Origin: UBA1715 sp045615765
Lineage (GTDB): Bacteria > Bacteroidota > Bacteroidia > Bacteroidales > UBA1715
Length of the DNA stretch: 64,000 nt
Reading direction: 5' to 3'
Assembly (NCBI GenBank): GCA_045615765.1
Contig: JAZLFM010000019.1
Location: 13,777 to 77,776, forward strand
Below the pieces are notes generated by a model. The model did no database searches. It saw nothing but the letters and a program-made list of their open reading frames with translations, and was not told where the DNA came from. Positions 28,715-38,015 of the stretch are shown piece by piece (position 1 is the stretch's first letter; every line of letters begins with the position of its first letter). The translations under genes were made by a program, and so were the position numbers.

Positions 28715-29437
28715 ATGAAATCAAGTATAAAAAAATTATTGTTGGCTTGCGCACTTGGTTGCGTATGTTTCAGCACTGCAATGGCTCAAGAATCTAGCTC
28801 TGAGTCAAAATTTACAACAAGTGTAGGAGGCGATGTTGTTAGCAGTTATATATGGCGTGGTCAAAACCTTGGAGGTGTTAGCATACAACCTTCTATTTCA
28901 ATGGAATATGCAGGTCTTTCACTTTCTGGATGGGGTTCTGTTGGAATCGATGGAAACGACACAAAAGAATTTGACATTACTTTAGGTTATGGAATTGGCG
29001 GATTTAGCGTATCAATCACAGACTATTGGTTTGCTTTTCCTGGAGCGTTAAATCAATATCTACACTACGGTAAAGATGTTACTGCACACGTTTTTGAAGG
29101 ACAAATCGGATATGACTTTGGATTCCTTTCATTAAACTGGTACACAAACTTCGCCGGTGCTATGGGTAGCAAAGACGGAAAAGACGCCTACTCTTCTTAT
29201 TTCTCTGTTGCAGCTCCATTTGAATTCGGTGGCCTTGATTGGGAAGCAGAACTAGGATTCGTTCCTTGGAAAACAGACTTCTATGCTTCTGTTGATGGAT
29301 TCTCTTTATCAAACTTAAGCCTAAAAGCAACTAAAACGTTGAAAATCTCCGACAGCTTTGACTTAGGAGTGTACAGCCAAGCAGTTTGGAACCCAACTTC
29401 TGAAGGAGCTTATCTTCTTGTAGGATTTAGTTTTTAA
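28715..29437 (+). CDS. Outer-membrane porin-like protein of the ammonium operon (TorF/Gcw_chp-like)
   Basis: 240 residues. A signal peptide ends at AMAQE, followed by alternating beta strands and the SYIWRGQNLGG motif seen near the start of the TIGR02001/TorF-like putative porins (usually Y-I-F-R-G). The protein ends in an aromatic residue (VGFSF), typical of beta-barrels. It is 24 bp upstream of the P-II gene and the three genes form one unit. A role as outer-membrane entry route for ammonium or another nitrogen compound is inferred from context. Confidence 0.75.
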   Translation: MKSSIKKLLLACALGCVCFSTAMAQESSSESKFTTSVGGDVVSSYIWRGQNLGGVSIQPSISMEYAGLSLSGWGSVGIDGNDTKEFDITLGYGIGGFSVSITDYWFAFPGALNQYLHYGKDVTAHVFEGQIGYDFGFLSLNWYTNFAGAMGSKDGKDAYSSYFSVAAPFEFGGLDWEAELGFVPWKTDFYASVDGFSLSNLSLKATKTLKISDSFDLGVYSQAVWNPTSEGAYLLVGFSF

Positions 29438-29461
29438 TGTATAACTTTTAAATATATAGTT

Positions 29462-29818
29462 ATGAAAAAAATTGAAGCAATTATTCGTAAAACGAAATTC
29501 GAGGATGTGAAAGAATCACTTCTTGAAGCAGACATCGAATGGTTTTCGTACTATGATGTACGTGGTGTAGGAAAAACACGCCAGGCTCGAATTTACCGTG
29601 GTGTTGCATACGACACTAGTTCTATCGAGAGAACATTGATCTCAGTAATCGTTCGTGATAAAAATGCAGAAAAAACAGTAAATGCTATTCTTAAAGCAGC
29701 TCAAACAGGAGAAGTCGGTGATGGTCGTATCTTCGTCATTCCTATAGAAGACGCTGTGAGAATCAGAACAGGAGAACGCGGTGATATCGCACTTTACAAC
29801 GCTGAGCAAGAAAAATAA
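29462..29818 (+). CDS. P-II family nitrogen regulatory protein
   Basis: 118 residues. P-II trimers bind ATP/ADP and 2-oxoglutarate and plug the Amt channel. Seen: KKIEAIIRKTKFEDVKESL at the N terminus, a T-loop with the conserved Tyr50 in RGVAY (the site uridylylated in E. coli), and the B-loop TGEVGDGRIFVIPIEDAV that holds ATP. The T-loop is the usual length but its flanks (KTRQARIY, DTSSIERT) differ from GlnB/GlnK of proteobacteria. It is 44 bp upstream of amt, the standard GlnK-Amt arrangement. Confidence 0.93.
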   Translation: MKKIEAIIRKTKFEDVKESLLEADIEWFSYYDVRGVGKTRQARIYRGVAYDTSSIERTLISVIVRDKNAEKTVNAILKAAQTGEVGDGRIFVIPIEDAVRIRTGERGDIALYNAEQEK

Positions 29819-29862
29819 GCATCGAATCAAACAAAACAAATGGTAACTAAAACAAAATAATT

Positions 29863-31272
29863 ATGAAACGATTTTTTACATATATAACAAAAGCGACGGC
29901 CGCGATAGCCTTTACGCTCGGCATACTGTCTACAGGATCCGCCTTCGCTCAAGATAGCACTGTTGCAGAATGCGCAACAGCAGTAGAAGCAGCAACTGAA
30001 CCTACAGTTACAGAAGCAATTGTAGAAGCTGTTTCAGAAATAAATCCAGTTGATACAATTTGGGTTCTACTTGCCGCAATGCTTGTATTCTTTATGCAAC
30101 CAGGTTTTGCTTTGGTAGAAGCTGGTATGACTCGTACGAAGAACACTGCCAACATCCTTATGAAAAACTTCATGGACTTTTCTGCAGGTTCTGTATTGTA
30201 TTGGTTCTTAGGTTTTTCTATCATGTTTGGAACTGGATCGTTCTTAGGCTGGGATGGTTTCGGTATCATTGGTGTTGAAAACCCATGTCCAAACCTACCA
30301 AAAGAATGCTATTTTATCTTCCAAACTGTATTCTGTGCAACAGCTGCGACTATCGTATCAGGTGCAATGGCAGAAAGAACAAAATTCTCTATGTACTTAT
30401 TGTACTCTATCATGATTTCAGCTTTCATCTACCCTATTCAAGGTCACTGGTCATGGGGTGGCGGTTGGTTAAGCGAAATGGGATTCCATGATTTCGCTGG
30501 ATCTGCAGTCGTTCACTCTTGTGGTGGTTTCATCGCATTAGCTGGTGCAATCGTTCTTGGTCCTCGTTTGGGTAAATATTCCAAAACAGCTGATGGTAAA
30601 ATTCGTTCTAACGCTATCCCAGGTCATAGTTTAACACTTGCCGCACTTGGTGTTTGGATTCTTTGGATGGGCTGGTTCGGTTTCAACCCTGGTTCTACTG
30701 TAGCAGCAACAGGTTCTGTTGATCCAGATTGCTATGGTGGTGGCATACTTGAAAACATGACTGCTATGTCTCACATATTCGTTACAACAAACATCGCTGC
30801 AGCTGTTGGTGCTCTTGTTGCTCTAATCTACACTTGGGTTGCATACGGAAAACCATCATTATCAATGGTATGTAACGGTATCTTGGCTGGTTTAGTTGGT
30901 ATCACTGCAGGTTGTGACTGTGTTCCAATTTGGGCTGCTGCAGTAATTGGAGCCATCGCTTCTGTTGTAATGTGCTTCTGCGTAAACTTCTTCGATACAA
31001 AACTTCATATCGATGATCCTGTAGGTGCAGTTTCAGTACACGGTATGGCTGGTTTCACAGGAACTCTTCTAACTGGTGTATTCGCTTTCTCTGAATGTGG
31101 CTACAGCTTCACAACTCAATTAATCGGTGAACTTGCAATTGCAGGTTGGTCATTCGGTTGTGGTTTGATTGTATTCCTTGCCATTAAATACATCTTCGGT
31201 TTGCGAGTTGATTCAAGAATTGAAGAAGAAGGTTTGGATATCTACGAACACGGAGAATCAGCATATAACTGA
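29863..31272 (+). CDS. amt: Ammonium transporter Amt
   Basis: 469 residues with a cleavable signal peptide (ending SAFAQD) and about 11 transmembrane helices. The twin channel histidines are present in AVVHSCGGF and VSVHGMAGFTGT. Also present are AGMTRTKNTANILMKNF, GHWSWGGGW and the cytoplasmic tail GLRVDSRIEEEGLD, which is where P-II docks. It conducts ammonium across the inner membrane and is expected to be gated by the adjacent P-II protein. Two hairpins follow the stop. Confidence 0.96.
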   Translation: MKRFFTYITKATAAIAFTLGILSTGSAFAQDSTVAECATAVEAATEPTVTEAIVEAVSEINPVDTIWVLLAAMLVFFMQPGFALVEAGMTRTKNTANILMKNFMDFSAGSVLYWFLGFSIMFGTGSFLGWDGFGIIGVENPCPNLPKECYFIFQTVFCATAATIVSGAMAERTKFSMYLLYSIMISAFIYPIQGHWSWGGGWLSEMGFHDFAGSAVVHSCGGFIALAGAIVLGPRLGKYSKTADGKIRSNAIPGHSLTLAALGVWILWMGWFGFNPGSTVAATGSVDPDCYGGGILENMTAMSHIFVTTNIAAAVGALVALIYTWVAYGKPSLSMVCNGILAGLVGITAGCDCVPIWAAAVIGAIASVVMCFCVNFFDTKLHIDDPVGAVSVHGMAGFTGTLLTGVFAFSECGYSFTTQLIGELAIAGWSFGCGLIVFLAIKYIFGLRVDSRIEEEGLDIYEHGESAYN

Positions 31273-31281
31273 TAAAAACAA

Positions 31282-31314
31282 TGAAACCATCTGGCAAAAA
31301 GTCAGATGGTTTCA
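31282..31314 (+). terminator. 12-bp perfect hairpin just after amt
   Basis: A perfect 12-bp stem (31282-31293 with 31303-31314) with a 9-nt loop. The T-tract is short, so it may act as an mRNA 3' stabiliser ahead of the stronger terminator at 31377. Confidence 0.5.
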
Positions 31315-31376
31315 CTTTAAAGAAAAATACCTTTGCTTTCAAAAAATTTATAAGGTATCTTTTTGTTTTTTGCACG

Positions 31377-31406
31377 AGCCCGCACTACAGTACGGGCTTT
31401 TTTTTA
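31377..31406 (+). terminator. Rho-independent terminator of the ammonium operon
   Basis: Stem AGCCCG/CGGGCT with an inner ACTACAGT pairing, followed on the plus strand by a T-run of about nine bases. It abuts the stop of the convergent rsmE. Confidence 0.8.
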
Positions 31407-32108
31407 TTCTTGATTCATAACATTTACGGTATGAACAGCAGCAATAGCAGCTGTTTCCGTTCGTAAACGACTTTCCCCTAAGCTTACAGGCAACCAACCA
31501 TTTCGTTTGGCCTGTTCTATCTCTTTTACAGAGAAATCGCCTTCTGGACCAATTAAAATCGTTATTGTTTTATTTTCTTGTGCAACATTGCGTAATAATT
31601 GTTTTTCCTGATTTTCACAATGAGCAATACATTTCACACCTTCGTAGTTTGCAGAAAGAATTTCTTTTATATCTGTCAACTCATGCAAGATAGGCATAGT
31701 TGCCTTATACGACTGTTTCATTGCAGAAAGTACAATTCTCTCTATCCTATCCAACTTTAAGACTTTGCGCTCCGAATTCTCAGATAAAACAGGAATAATT
31801 TCATCAACCCCAATTTCAACTGCTTTCTCCACAAAAAATTCAAATCTATCTATGTTTTTTGTAGGAGCAACGCACATTCGTACGAAATAATTATGAGTAC
31901 CAAAGCTTATTGTTTTTTCAATAATAGTACAGACACAATCACGTTTATTCACCGTTTCGATACGAGTCAAATATAGATTTCCTGCTCCATCTATCACATG
32001 AACCTCATCACCTACTGTTTTTCGTAAAACCTTGGTGCAATGCTTTGCTTCTTCTTCCGGCAAAGTAATTTGCGTTTCTGTTATATCGTTTGAATAAAAA
32101 AGATTCAT
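31404..32108 (-). CDS. rsmE: 16S rRNA (uracil1498-N3)-methyltransferase
   Basis: 234 residues of the SPOUT (knotted) methyltransferase RsmE family. N-terminal PUA-like part with HCTKVLRKTVGDEVHVIDG; catalytic part with APTKNIDRFEFFVEKAVEIGV, SMKQS-type helix (LSAMKQSYKA), LIGPEGDFS and the C-terminal SLGESRLRTETAA SAM-binding knot. It modifies U1498 of 16S rRNA. It follows tig and its terminator on the same strand and is likely transcribed separately. Confidence 0.94.
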   Translation of the reverse strand: MNLFYSNDITETQITLPEEEAKHCTKVLRKTVGDEVHVIDGAGNLYLTRIETVNKRDCVCTIIEKTISFGTHNYFVRMCVAPTKNIDRFEFFVEKAVEIGVDEIIPVLSENSERKVLKLDRIERIVLSAMKQSYKATMPILHELTDIKEILSANYEGVKCIAHCENQEKQLLRNVAQENKTITILIGPEGDFSVKEIEQAKRNGWLPVSLGESRLRTETAAIAAVHTVNVMNQE

Positions 32109-32125
32109 TGATTCATTTTATTAGA

Positions 32126-32158
32126 AACAAAAAAGGGTAAGTTTTCGCTTACCCTTTC
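32126..32158 (-). terminator. Rho-independent terminator after tig
   Basis: Stem 32132-32141 with 32148-32157 (AAGGGTAAG/CTTACCCTT) followed on the minus strand by a run of T. Confidence 0.85.
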
Positions 32159-32179
32159 TCTTCATATACTATCGTACAA

Positions 32180-33514
32180 TTATTTTTCAGCTAATTCATT
32201 GAATTTTTCAAGACTTACTTCTTGTTCATTCAATTTGATTGCATCTTTAAAGAAAGCAATTAATTTTTTGTTTTCTTCCATTTCGTACAAACGGTTTACT
32301 TCATCGCGGTTCTTTAAGATTTCAGCGCTCCATTGTTCAACCATTTTGTCATCGGCATTAACCATACCATATTGTGCCAATTGGAAACGAGTATATTCTT
32401 TAGCAGCATTTTTTACTTCATCTGGAGTAACTTGAATATTGTTATCCTTTACGAATTTACCGCTAATTAATTGCCAACGTAAATCTTCAATGAACAATGG
32501 GAATTCTTTCTCGATTTGTTCTGGAGTGATTTTTTCATTGTCCTTGTTTGCTTCAGTTAACCAACGTTTCAAGAACTCTTCTGGCAATTCAATTTTATTT
32601 GATTCAACCAATTTTTTCTTGAAATCAGCGAAGAACTTGAAATCGCTATTCATAGCGAAGTTTGCTTCTAATTCTGATTTAATACGAGCTTTGAATTCTT
32701 CTTCACTTTTTACAGCACCTTCGCCATACACTTTGTCAAATAAATCTTGATTTACTTCACCTTTAGTATAACGTTTGATTGCTTCCAAAGTAATTTCGTA
32801 ATCAGCTTCCATTGCTGCTACATTTTCTTTCTTTGCACCTGTGAAAAGTTCAGTTTCAGTTTCGTCTTCAAACGCTTTTTTAGGATTGAATGTTACTGTT
32901 TCACCTTTCTTAGCAGCTTTGAACTTAGCAAGTTCTTCCTCGTTTTTCATTTTTGTCAACAACATTGAACCTCTTTCAACAGAAGTTTCAGCGCCAACAC
33001 ATTTCAAAGCACCGGCAACAAATTCTGTACCTTCAATGTTTTCAACATCTTCTTGTTTTCCGAAACGACTGCAGAAACCTTCTACTCTTTCATTTACAAG
33101 CGCTTCGTCAACAGTAATTTTATAATAATCAGCTTTGTTCTTCTTTGATAACTCAACGTTGATTTCTGGAGCTACAGCAACATCGAATTTGAATTCAAAG
33201 TCTGTATCAGTGTCCCAGTTAACTTCTTTTTGATCAGCATTTGCAAGTGGTTCACCCAACACATGCATTTTGTTATCTCTAAAATATGATTGCAACGCTT
33301 CAGAAACAAGTTTATTAACTTCTTCCACTACGGCATATTTACCATACATTTGTTTTACCATACCCATTGGAACTGTTCCTGGACGGAAACCTTTCACACT
33401 AGCTTTTTTACGGTAATCTTTCAATACATTGTTTACCTTTTCTGTATAATCTGCTTGGGCAACTTGTACTGTTAAAACAGAAACTAATCCTTCTCCTTGT
33501 TTTGTAACGTTCAT
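32180..33514 (-). CDS. tig: Trigger factor (ribosome-associated chaperone)
   Basis: 444 residues. Seen: N-terminal ribosome-binding domain with KGFRPGTVPMGMVKQMYG (a divergent form of the GFRxGxxP signature), a central PPIase-like region, and a long helical C-terminal chaperone region ending LEKFNELAEK. The ATG at 33514 is used; the frame stays open upstream, but that extension runs through the tRNA-Leu gene and its terminator and cannot be coding. Length and N-terminal MNVTKQGEGLVSVLTV fit Bacteroidota trigger factors. Confidence 0.94.
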   Translation of the reverse strand: MNVTKQGEGLVSVLTVQVAQADYTEKVNNVLKDYRKKASVKGFRPGTVPMGMVKQMYGKYAVVEEVNKLVSEALQSYFRDNKMHVLGEPLANADQKEVNWDTDTDFEFKFDVAVAPEINVELSKKNKADYYKITVDEALVNERVEGFCSRFGKQEDVENIEGTEFVAGALKCVGAETSVERGSMLLTKMKNEEELAKFKAAKKGETVTFNPKKAFEDETETELFTGAKKENVAAMEADYEITLEAIKRYTKGEVNQDLFDKVYGEGAVKSEEEFKARIKSELEANFAMNSDFKFFADFKKKLVESNKIELPEEFLKRWLTEANKDNEKITPEQIEKEFPLFIEDLRWQLISGKFVKDNNIQVTPDEVKNAAKEYTRFQLAQYGMVNADDKMVEQWSAEILKNRDEVNRLYEMEENKKLIAFFKDAIKLNEQEVSLEKFNELAEK

Positions 33515-33534
33515 TTTTTTTATTTTAAATAATT

Positions 33535-33568
33535 CAAAAAAAAACCGCTTTTTTTGAAAGCGGTTTCG
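33535..33568 (-). terminator. Terminator or attenuator between tRNA-Leu and tig
   Basis: On the minus strand an AAACCGCTT/AAGCGGTTT stem is followed by about ten T. It lies between the tRNA 3' end and the tig start. No TAnnTTTG box is seen in the 20 bp between it and tig, so read-through may drive tig. Confidence 0.8.
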
Positions 33569-33571
33569 TTG

Positions 33572-33653
33572 TGCGGATAGGGGGACTCGAACCCACAAGC
33601 CTCGCGGCACCAGATCCTAAGTCTGGCGTGTCTACCAATTTCACCATATCCGC
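33572..33653 (-). tRNA. tRNA-Leu (anticodon UAG)
   Basis: A complete cloverleaf on the minus strand: acceptor stem GCGGATA/TATCCGC, D-arm TGGTGAAATTGGTAGACA, anticodon loop CTTAGGA, a class II variable arm (GCC GCGA GGC) and the T-arm GGGTTCGAGTCCC. The class II arm and anticodon UAG identify leucine. CCA is not encoded. Confidence 0.97.
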
Positions 33654-33664
33654 TTAGGGGTGCA

Positions 33665-33694
33665 CAAAATTAATTTTTTCTTTTGTAAAACAAA
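33665..33694 (-). promoter_or_regulatory. Promoter of tRNA-Leu
   Basis: Minus-strand TTTG (33694-33691), an 18-bp spacer and TAATTTTG (33672-33665), ending 11 bp before the mature tRNA. Confidence 0.65.
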
Positions 33695-33777
33695 GTGTTT
33701 TATAAAATTTTCTTTTGCTTTTTTGTCAGTTTTTACTCAATATACTCTATATCAAATACTTAAATTTATAATACTAT

Positions 33778-35835
33778 TTAAAATAACGACAATTGTTCAC
33801 CTGAATTTGTCTGTTTTGTTGCTTCTGGCGCGACATTTGACAGTCCAATCATCGCATAAAACTCTTGTTCTGTTATAATTTGCACTCCAAACTTAGTTGC
33901 TTTATCTAATTTACTTGGACCAATTCCGTCGCCTGCCAACAAATAATTTGTACTCTTTGAAACACCAGAAACATTCTTTCCACCATTCGCATCTATCAAA
34001 TCTTTCATCTCATCACGACTATGATTTTGGAACGTTCCTGAAATAACTATACTCTTTCCTTCTAACAAATTCGACAATGACTCTGCTTTTTCCTTAACTT
34101 CCAATTGCACTCCATTTTCTCTCAATTTTTCTATGAAGGCTATATTTTCTTCATCTTGAAAAAATTGATGTATGCTTATTGCAATAACAGCTCCAACATC
34201 TTCTGTTTCCTGTAGTTCTTCTATCGTTGCGCTACGAATAGCATCTATAGAACGAAACTTTTTCGCTAACACTTTCGCACTTGCCTCACCAATATGTCGT
34301 ATTCCTATTGCATAGAGCACTCTATGGAAAGGTACTGACTTCGATTCCTGAATACTATCAATAAGATTCTTCGCTGATTTTTCGGCAAAACGATCTAACT
34401 TTATTATATCGTCGTACTGCAATGAATAAAAATCAGCACTGTTTTTTAATAAACCTACATTATATAATTGTTCTATTGTCGCTCCTGCTAAAGCAATATC
34501 CATCGCTTTACGGCCAACAAAGTGTTCTATCTTTCCTTTTATTTGTGGCGGACATTGTTTAGAATTTGGACAATAATAATTTGCCTCATCTTCCATACGA
34601 ACCAACTCTGCGCCACATTCAGGACAGTGAGTTATGAAATGCAATGGTTGCGAATCTGCCTCTCGTGCTTCTTCATCAACACGAACAACTTTTGGAATTA
34701 TCTCCCCTCCTTTTTCGATATACACATAGTCATTCAAACGGATTCCTAACACCTGCATTTGATCTGCATTATACAAACTTGCACGACGAATCACCGTTCC
34801 TGCAAGAGGAACCGGTTCTAAATTTGCTACAGGCGTAATAGTTCCTTGTCTTCCAACTTGAAAATCAACCGACAATAATTTCGTACGGGCTTGTTCTGCT
34901 TTAAACTTAAACGCGATCGCCCATCGTGGTGTTTTTGCCGTCATACCCAATTCTTGTTGCAAAGACACTGAATCAACTTTTATTACAACACCATCGGTAT
35001 CAAATGGCAAATCTTTTCGCTTGGTATCCCATTTGGTTATAAAAGCATACACATCATCTATCGTCTTACATTTTTCTGACAAATCTGGTACATTGAATCC
35101 CCAAGAGCGCGCATACGACAAGTTTTCATAATGAGAATCTGTAGGAGCCTCCGATGGTATGTAATACATATTTGCCTGCAACGGACGGCGTGCAACTTCA
35201 CGGGAGTTCTGTAATTTCAACGAACCCGAGGCTGCATTACGAGGATTCGCAAATGGTTGTTCACCTTGTTCTATACGCTCCACATTTAACGCATCAAAAC
35301 CTGCACGAGGCATTACAACTTCACCTCGAATTTCCAATTCTTTCGGAAAGTCGCCACGCAATTGCAACGGAATTGTCCCTATTGTTTTGGCATTATTCGT
35401 AATATTATCACCCTGAATTCCGTCACCACGAGTTAATGCGCGAGTAAGTTTTCCTTCTTTATATTGTAACGATATCGACAATCCATCATATTTCAATTCA
35501 CACGTATAACTGAAATCTCGATCTCCAACAGCTCTGCGTACACGTGAATCAAATTCTCGCAAATCTTCCATAGAATAACTATTGGCTAACGAAAGCATTG
35601 GATATTCGTGTACTTCTTGAGTAAAACCTTCACCCAAATCGCTACCTACTCGCTGCGTCGGAGAAGTTGGATCATAGGCCTCAGGATGTTTGGCTTCTAA
35701 ATCCTGTAATTCCTTCAACAACGTATCAAATTCAAAATCCGAAATTTCCGGATTATTCTTTACATAATAATTATAGTTATGCTTATGCAATTGTTCACGC
35801 AATTCCGCAATTCGTTCCAATTCTGTTTTTTCCAT
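33778..35835 (-). CDS. ligA: NAD-dependent DNA ligase
   Basis: 685 residues, full length. Ia domain at the N terminus, adenylation domain with catalytic Lys115 in CELKYDGLSI, OB fold with VGRQGTITPVA, a four-Cys zinc finger near residues 405-430 (CPECG and CPNSKQC), HhH region, and a C-terminal BRCT domain (LEGKSIVISGTF ... TNYLLAGDGIGPSKLDKA). It seals nicks in replication and repair. It is 69 bp after dprA. Confidence 0.97.
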   Translation of the reverse strand: MEKTELERIAELREQLHKHNYNYYVKNNPEISDFEFDTLLKELQDLEAKHPEAYDPTSPTQRVGSDLGEGFTQEVHEYPMLSLANSYSMEDLREFDSRVRRAVGDRDFSYTCELKYDGLSISLQYKEGKLTRALTRGDGIQGDNITNNAKTIGTIPLQLRGDFPKELEIRGEVVMPRAGFDALNVERIEQGEQPFANPRNAASGSLKLQNSREVARRPLQANMYYIPSEAPTDSHYENLSYARSWGFNVPDLSEKCKTIDDVYAFITKWDTKRKDLPFDTDGVVIKVDSVSLQQELGMTAKTPRWAIAFKFKAEQARTKLLSVDFQVGRQGTITPVANLEPVPLAGTVIRRASLYNADQMQVLGIRLNDYVYIEKGGEIIPKVVRVDEEAREADSQPLHFITHCPECGAELVRMEDEANYYCPNSKQCPPQIKGKIEHFVGRKAMDIALAGATIEQLYNVGLLKNSADFYSLQYDDIIKLDRFAEKSAKNLIDSIQESKSVPFHRVLYAIGIRHIGEASAKVLAKKFRSIDAIRSATIEELQETEDVGAVIAISIHQFFQDEENIAFIEKLRENGVQLEVKEKAESLSNLLEGKSIVISGTFQNHSRDEMKDLIDANGGKNVSGVSKSTNYLLAGDGIGPSKLDKATKFGVQIITEQEFYAMIGLSNVAPEATKQTNSGEQLSLF

Positions 35836-35904
35836 CGAATAATGATATACAATAATATTGTAATAAGAAATCCAAAAATAATAAAAATCGTCGTTCGTAT
35901 GTCA

Positions 35905-37008
35905 TCAAATATTTCGGAATCGTTTACCTGGCATACAACTAACCAATCCTCGAAATTCCATTGTCAGCAACAAACTCGACAATTTACTCATCGGCACTTT
36001 ACATTGAACAGCAATGGTATCAATTGTCGCATCAGGATTTTCACTCAAAAAATCATACACCACCTGTTCTTCTTGCGATAGTTGTACAAACAATTCTCGT
36101 TGCACATTTTTTAACGGTTTTTCCGTAATATCCCAATTCAACAAATGTTCTAAATCTTTTCCTGTTTCTATCAATGCTGCCTTGTTTTCTTTAATCAAGT
36201 TATTGCAGCCTTGCGAGAACTTATTACCGACATTTCCTGGAAAAGCACAAACATCTCGATTATACTGATTTGCAAAATCTGCTGTTATTAACGCTCCACC
36301 TTTTTCTTTACTTTCAACTACAACAACTGCATCGGAAAGTGCCGCAATAATACGGTTTCTACGAACGAACAGTTTGCTATCTAATTTCATTTGGGTGTCG
36401 TATTCCGACAGAACGCAACCGTGTTGTATAATTGACCGAGCTGTATCGATATGCGAAACAGGAGATATTTTCGACAATGGTGTTCCAAGAACTGCTATTG
36501 TCTGCAATCCTGCATATAATGCTTCACGGTGAGCGCATATATCTATACCGAAGGCTAAGCCACTCACAATTACAGGATTATATTCTTTTATGTCTGCAAT
36601 TAAATTCTTACAACATTGTTTCCCATATTCCGTGGCATTCCGTGTCCCTACTATACTCACAAATTTCGAAGTATTAAAATCTATATCTCCTTTATAGAAA
36701 AACAGCAAAGGGGCATCTTCACAGTTTTTCATACGATATGGATATGCCTCGTCAACATAAGTAAGAACTTTCACATCATTTTTTGCAACAAATTCCAATT
36801 CATTCTCTGCCATAGAGAGCACATTTTTCTCTCGAATTTCATTCACTATCGTCGGACCGACATTAGGAATTTTACTCAATTTCGCAGCAGACTCCTTGAA
36901 AATCTGTTCTGGACTACCTAGATAGGAAATCAATTGTTTGGCCGTAATAGGCCCCACCGATTGCAACATTGCTGTTGCAACATAATACAATAATTCTTGC
37001 GGCTTCAT
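35905..37008 (-). CDS. dprA: DNA-processing protein DprA
   Basis: 367 residues. N-terminal SAM/HhH-like region (YLGSPEQIFKESAAKL, IPNVGPTIVNEI), Rossmann-like core with VSIVGTRNATEYG, VSGLAFGIDICAHREAL and GGALITADFANQYNR, and a C-terminal winged helix (LSQEEQVVYDFL to the end). DprA loads RecA on single-stranded DNA during transformation. No competence pilus or ComEC gene is in the window. It starts 8 bp after the GldN-like lipoprotein gene and may be co-transcribed with it. Confidence 0.95.
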   Translation of the reverse strand: MKPQELLYYVATAMLQSVGPITAKQLISYLGSPEQIFKESAAKLSKIPNVGPTIVNEIREKNVLSMAENELEFVAKNDVKVLTYVDEAYPYRMKNCEDAPLLFFYKGDIDFNTSKFVSIVGTRNATEYGKQCCKNLIADIKEYNPVIVSGLAFGIDICAHREALYAGLQTIAVLGTPLSKISPVSHIDTARSIIQHGCVLSEYDTQMKLDSKLFVRRNRIIAALSDAVVVVESKEKGGALITADFANQYNRDVCAFPGNVGNKFSQGCNNLIKENKAALIETGKDLEHLLNWDITEKPLKNVQRELFVQLSQEEQVVYDFLSENPDATIDTIAVQCKVPMSKLSSLLLTMEFRGLVSCMPGKRFRNI

Positions 37009-37016
37009 GGGAATTG

Positions 37017-38015
37017 TTATTTCCCCTTGTCGTGATTTTTTAAGTACATTACAAAGGGTATGGATTTAACTAATTGTGTTTGTGTGTCTTCGCCATTATC
37101 GTGATAGAACACTCTCACAGGAGCAATTCCCTTCACTTCTTTTATAATTTCCATAGTACTTTCGTCCAAGTACCAGTCTTCTATAAACGCAACCCCACCG
37201 ATTTCACCAACATCAATGTCTTTATCGACACATATCGTATCAACTCCGCCGGTTGCTGTATTTTCTTCTTCATAACATGAAACCTCTTTGCCCAACAAAT
37301 TCAAAACTTCATCCATTGTTTTCGGCATCAACGAATCGCGGAAAGAGAAGCTGTAGCATTGTGTATTGCCACAAATTGCTTTTCCCACAAGTAAATTTGC
37401 AAGTCGCTTAACGTGAATATTCTCTAAAAATTCAGGATTATCCGCATTTATAAGCGACACCTCATAGGCTACATCTTTCGCCAATAAAGTATATTTTTCT
37501 TTAGATTGAACTTGCGCTCCTGTATTTGAAAAGTCATATCGAGCTACGATAGACTTAGTTTGAACTTCACCTCTATAAGGGTCTTGACGCAAGTACGAGC
37601 GTACTAAGGAATACGAAACAACTTTTTTTCTCATCAAGAATTGAGCAGTATCCAGTTCCCAATCTTCTTCGAAAATCATCGAAGGAATTTGTTCCAAATG
37701 GAAATCATCCAAAAATTTATCTTGAATGTCTTCATCGCTGCAAACAATATCCGAAAATGGTAAAAAAGCAGATATTTCCTTTTTCACCGTTTTATTTTTC
37801 AATTTTGTAACAAACGAAGGGAAGTCTATAGACTTAAAGAAGAAATATTCCTCTGGGACATACATTTCTTGTTCGTAAACAATAGTTGCTGTCTTTGCCA
37901 ACAAATCGTTTACAAATGTAGGTTCATTAGATTGATTCGTTTTAGTATCACTACAAGAAACAAGTATTGTTGAAAATACAATACACCAATAAAGTATGTG
38001 TTCCTTGAATGTCAT
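37017..38015 (-). CDS. Lipoprotein with two GldN/PorN-like motifs
   Basis: 332 residues. A signal with lipobox (STILVSC, about residue 21) anchors the protein. Two segments resemble the core of the T9SS ring protein GldN: IFEEDWELD near residue 115 followed by a K-x-V-x-Y-S-L-V strand, and AFIEDWYLDESTMEI near residue 277 followed by VKGIAPVRVF. GldN has an EDW-D then IxGIxPV arrangement, so this may be a duplicated GldN-type fold carried on a lipoprotein. True GldN normally lies next to gldKLM, not seen here. The assignment is tentative. Confidence 0.6.
   Translation of the reverse strand: MTFKEHILYWCIVFSTILVSCSDTKTNQSNEPTFVNDLLAKTATIVYEQEMYVPEEYFFFKSIDFPSFVTKLKNKTVKKEISAFLPFSDIVCSDEDIQDKFLDDFHLEQIPSMIFEEDWELDTAQFLMRKKVVSYSLVRSYLRQDPYRGEVQTKSIVARYDFSNTGAQVQSKEKYTLLAKDVAYEVSLINADNPEFLENIHVKRLANLLVGKAICGNTQCYSFSFRDSLMPKTMDEVLNLLGKEVSCYEEENTATGGVDTICVDKDIDVGEIGGVAFIEDWYLDESTMEIIKEVKGIAPVRVFYHDNGEDTQTQLVKSIPFVMYLKNHDKGK

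Noticed and set aside
33515..33610. Extra 32-codon N terminus of the trigger factor frame
   Set aside because: It runs through the terminator and into the tRNA-Leu gene; the family start is at 33514.
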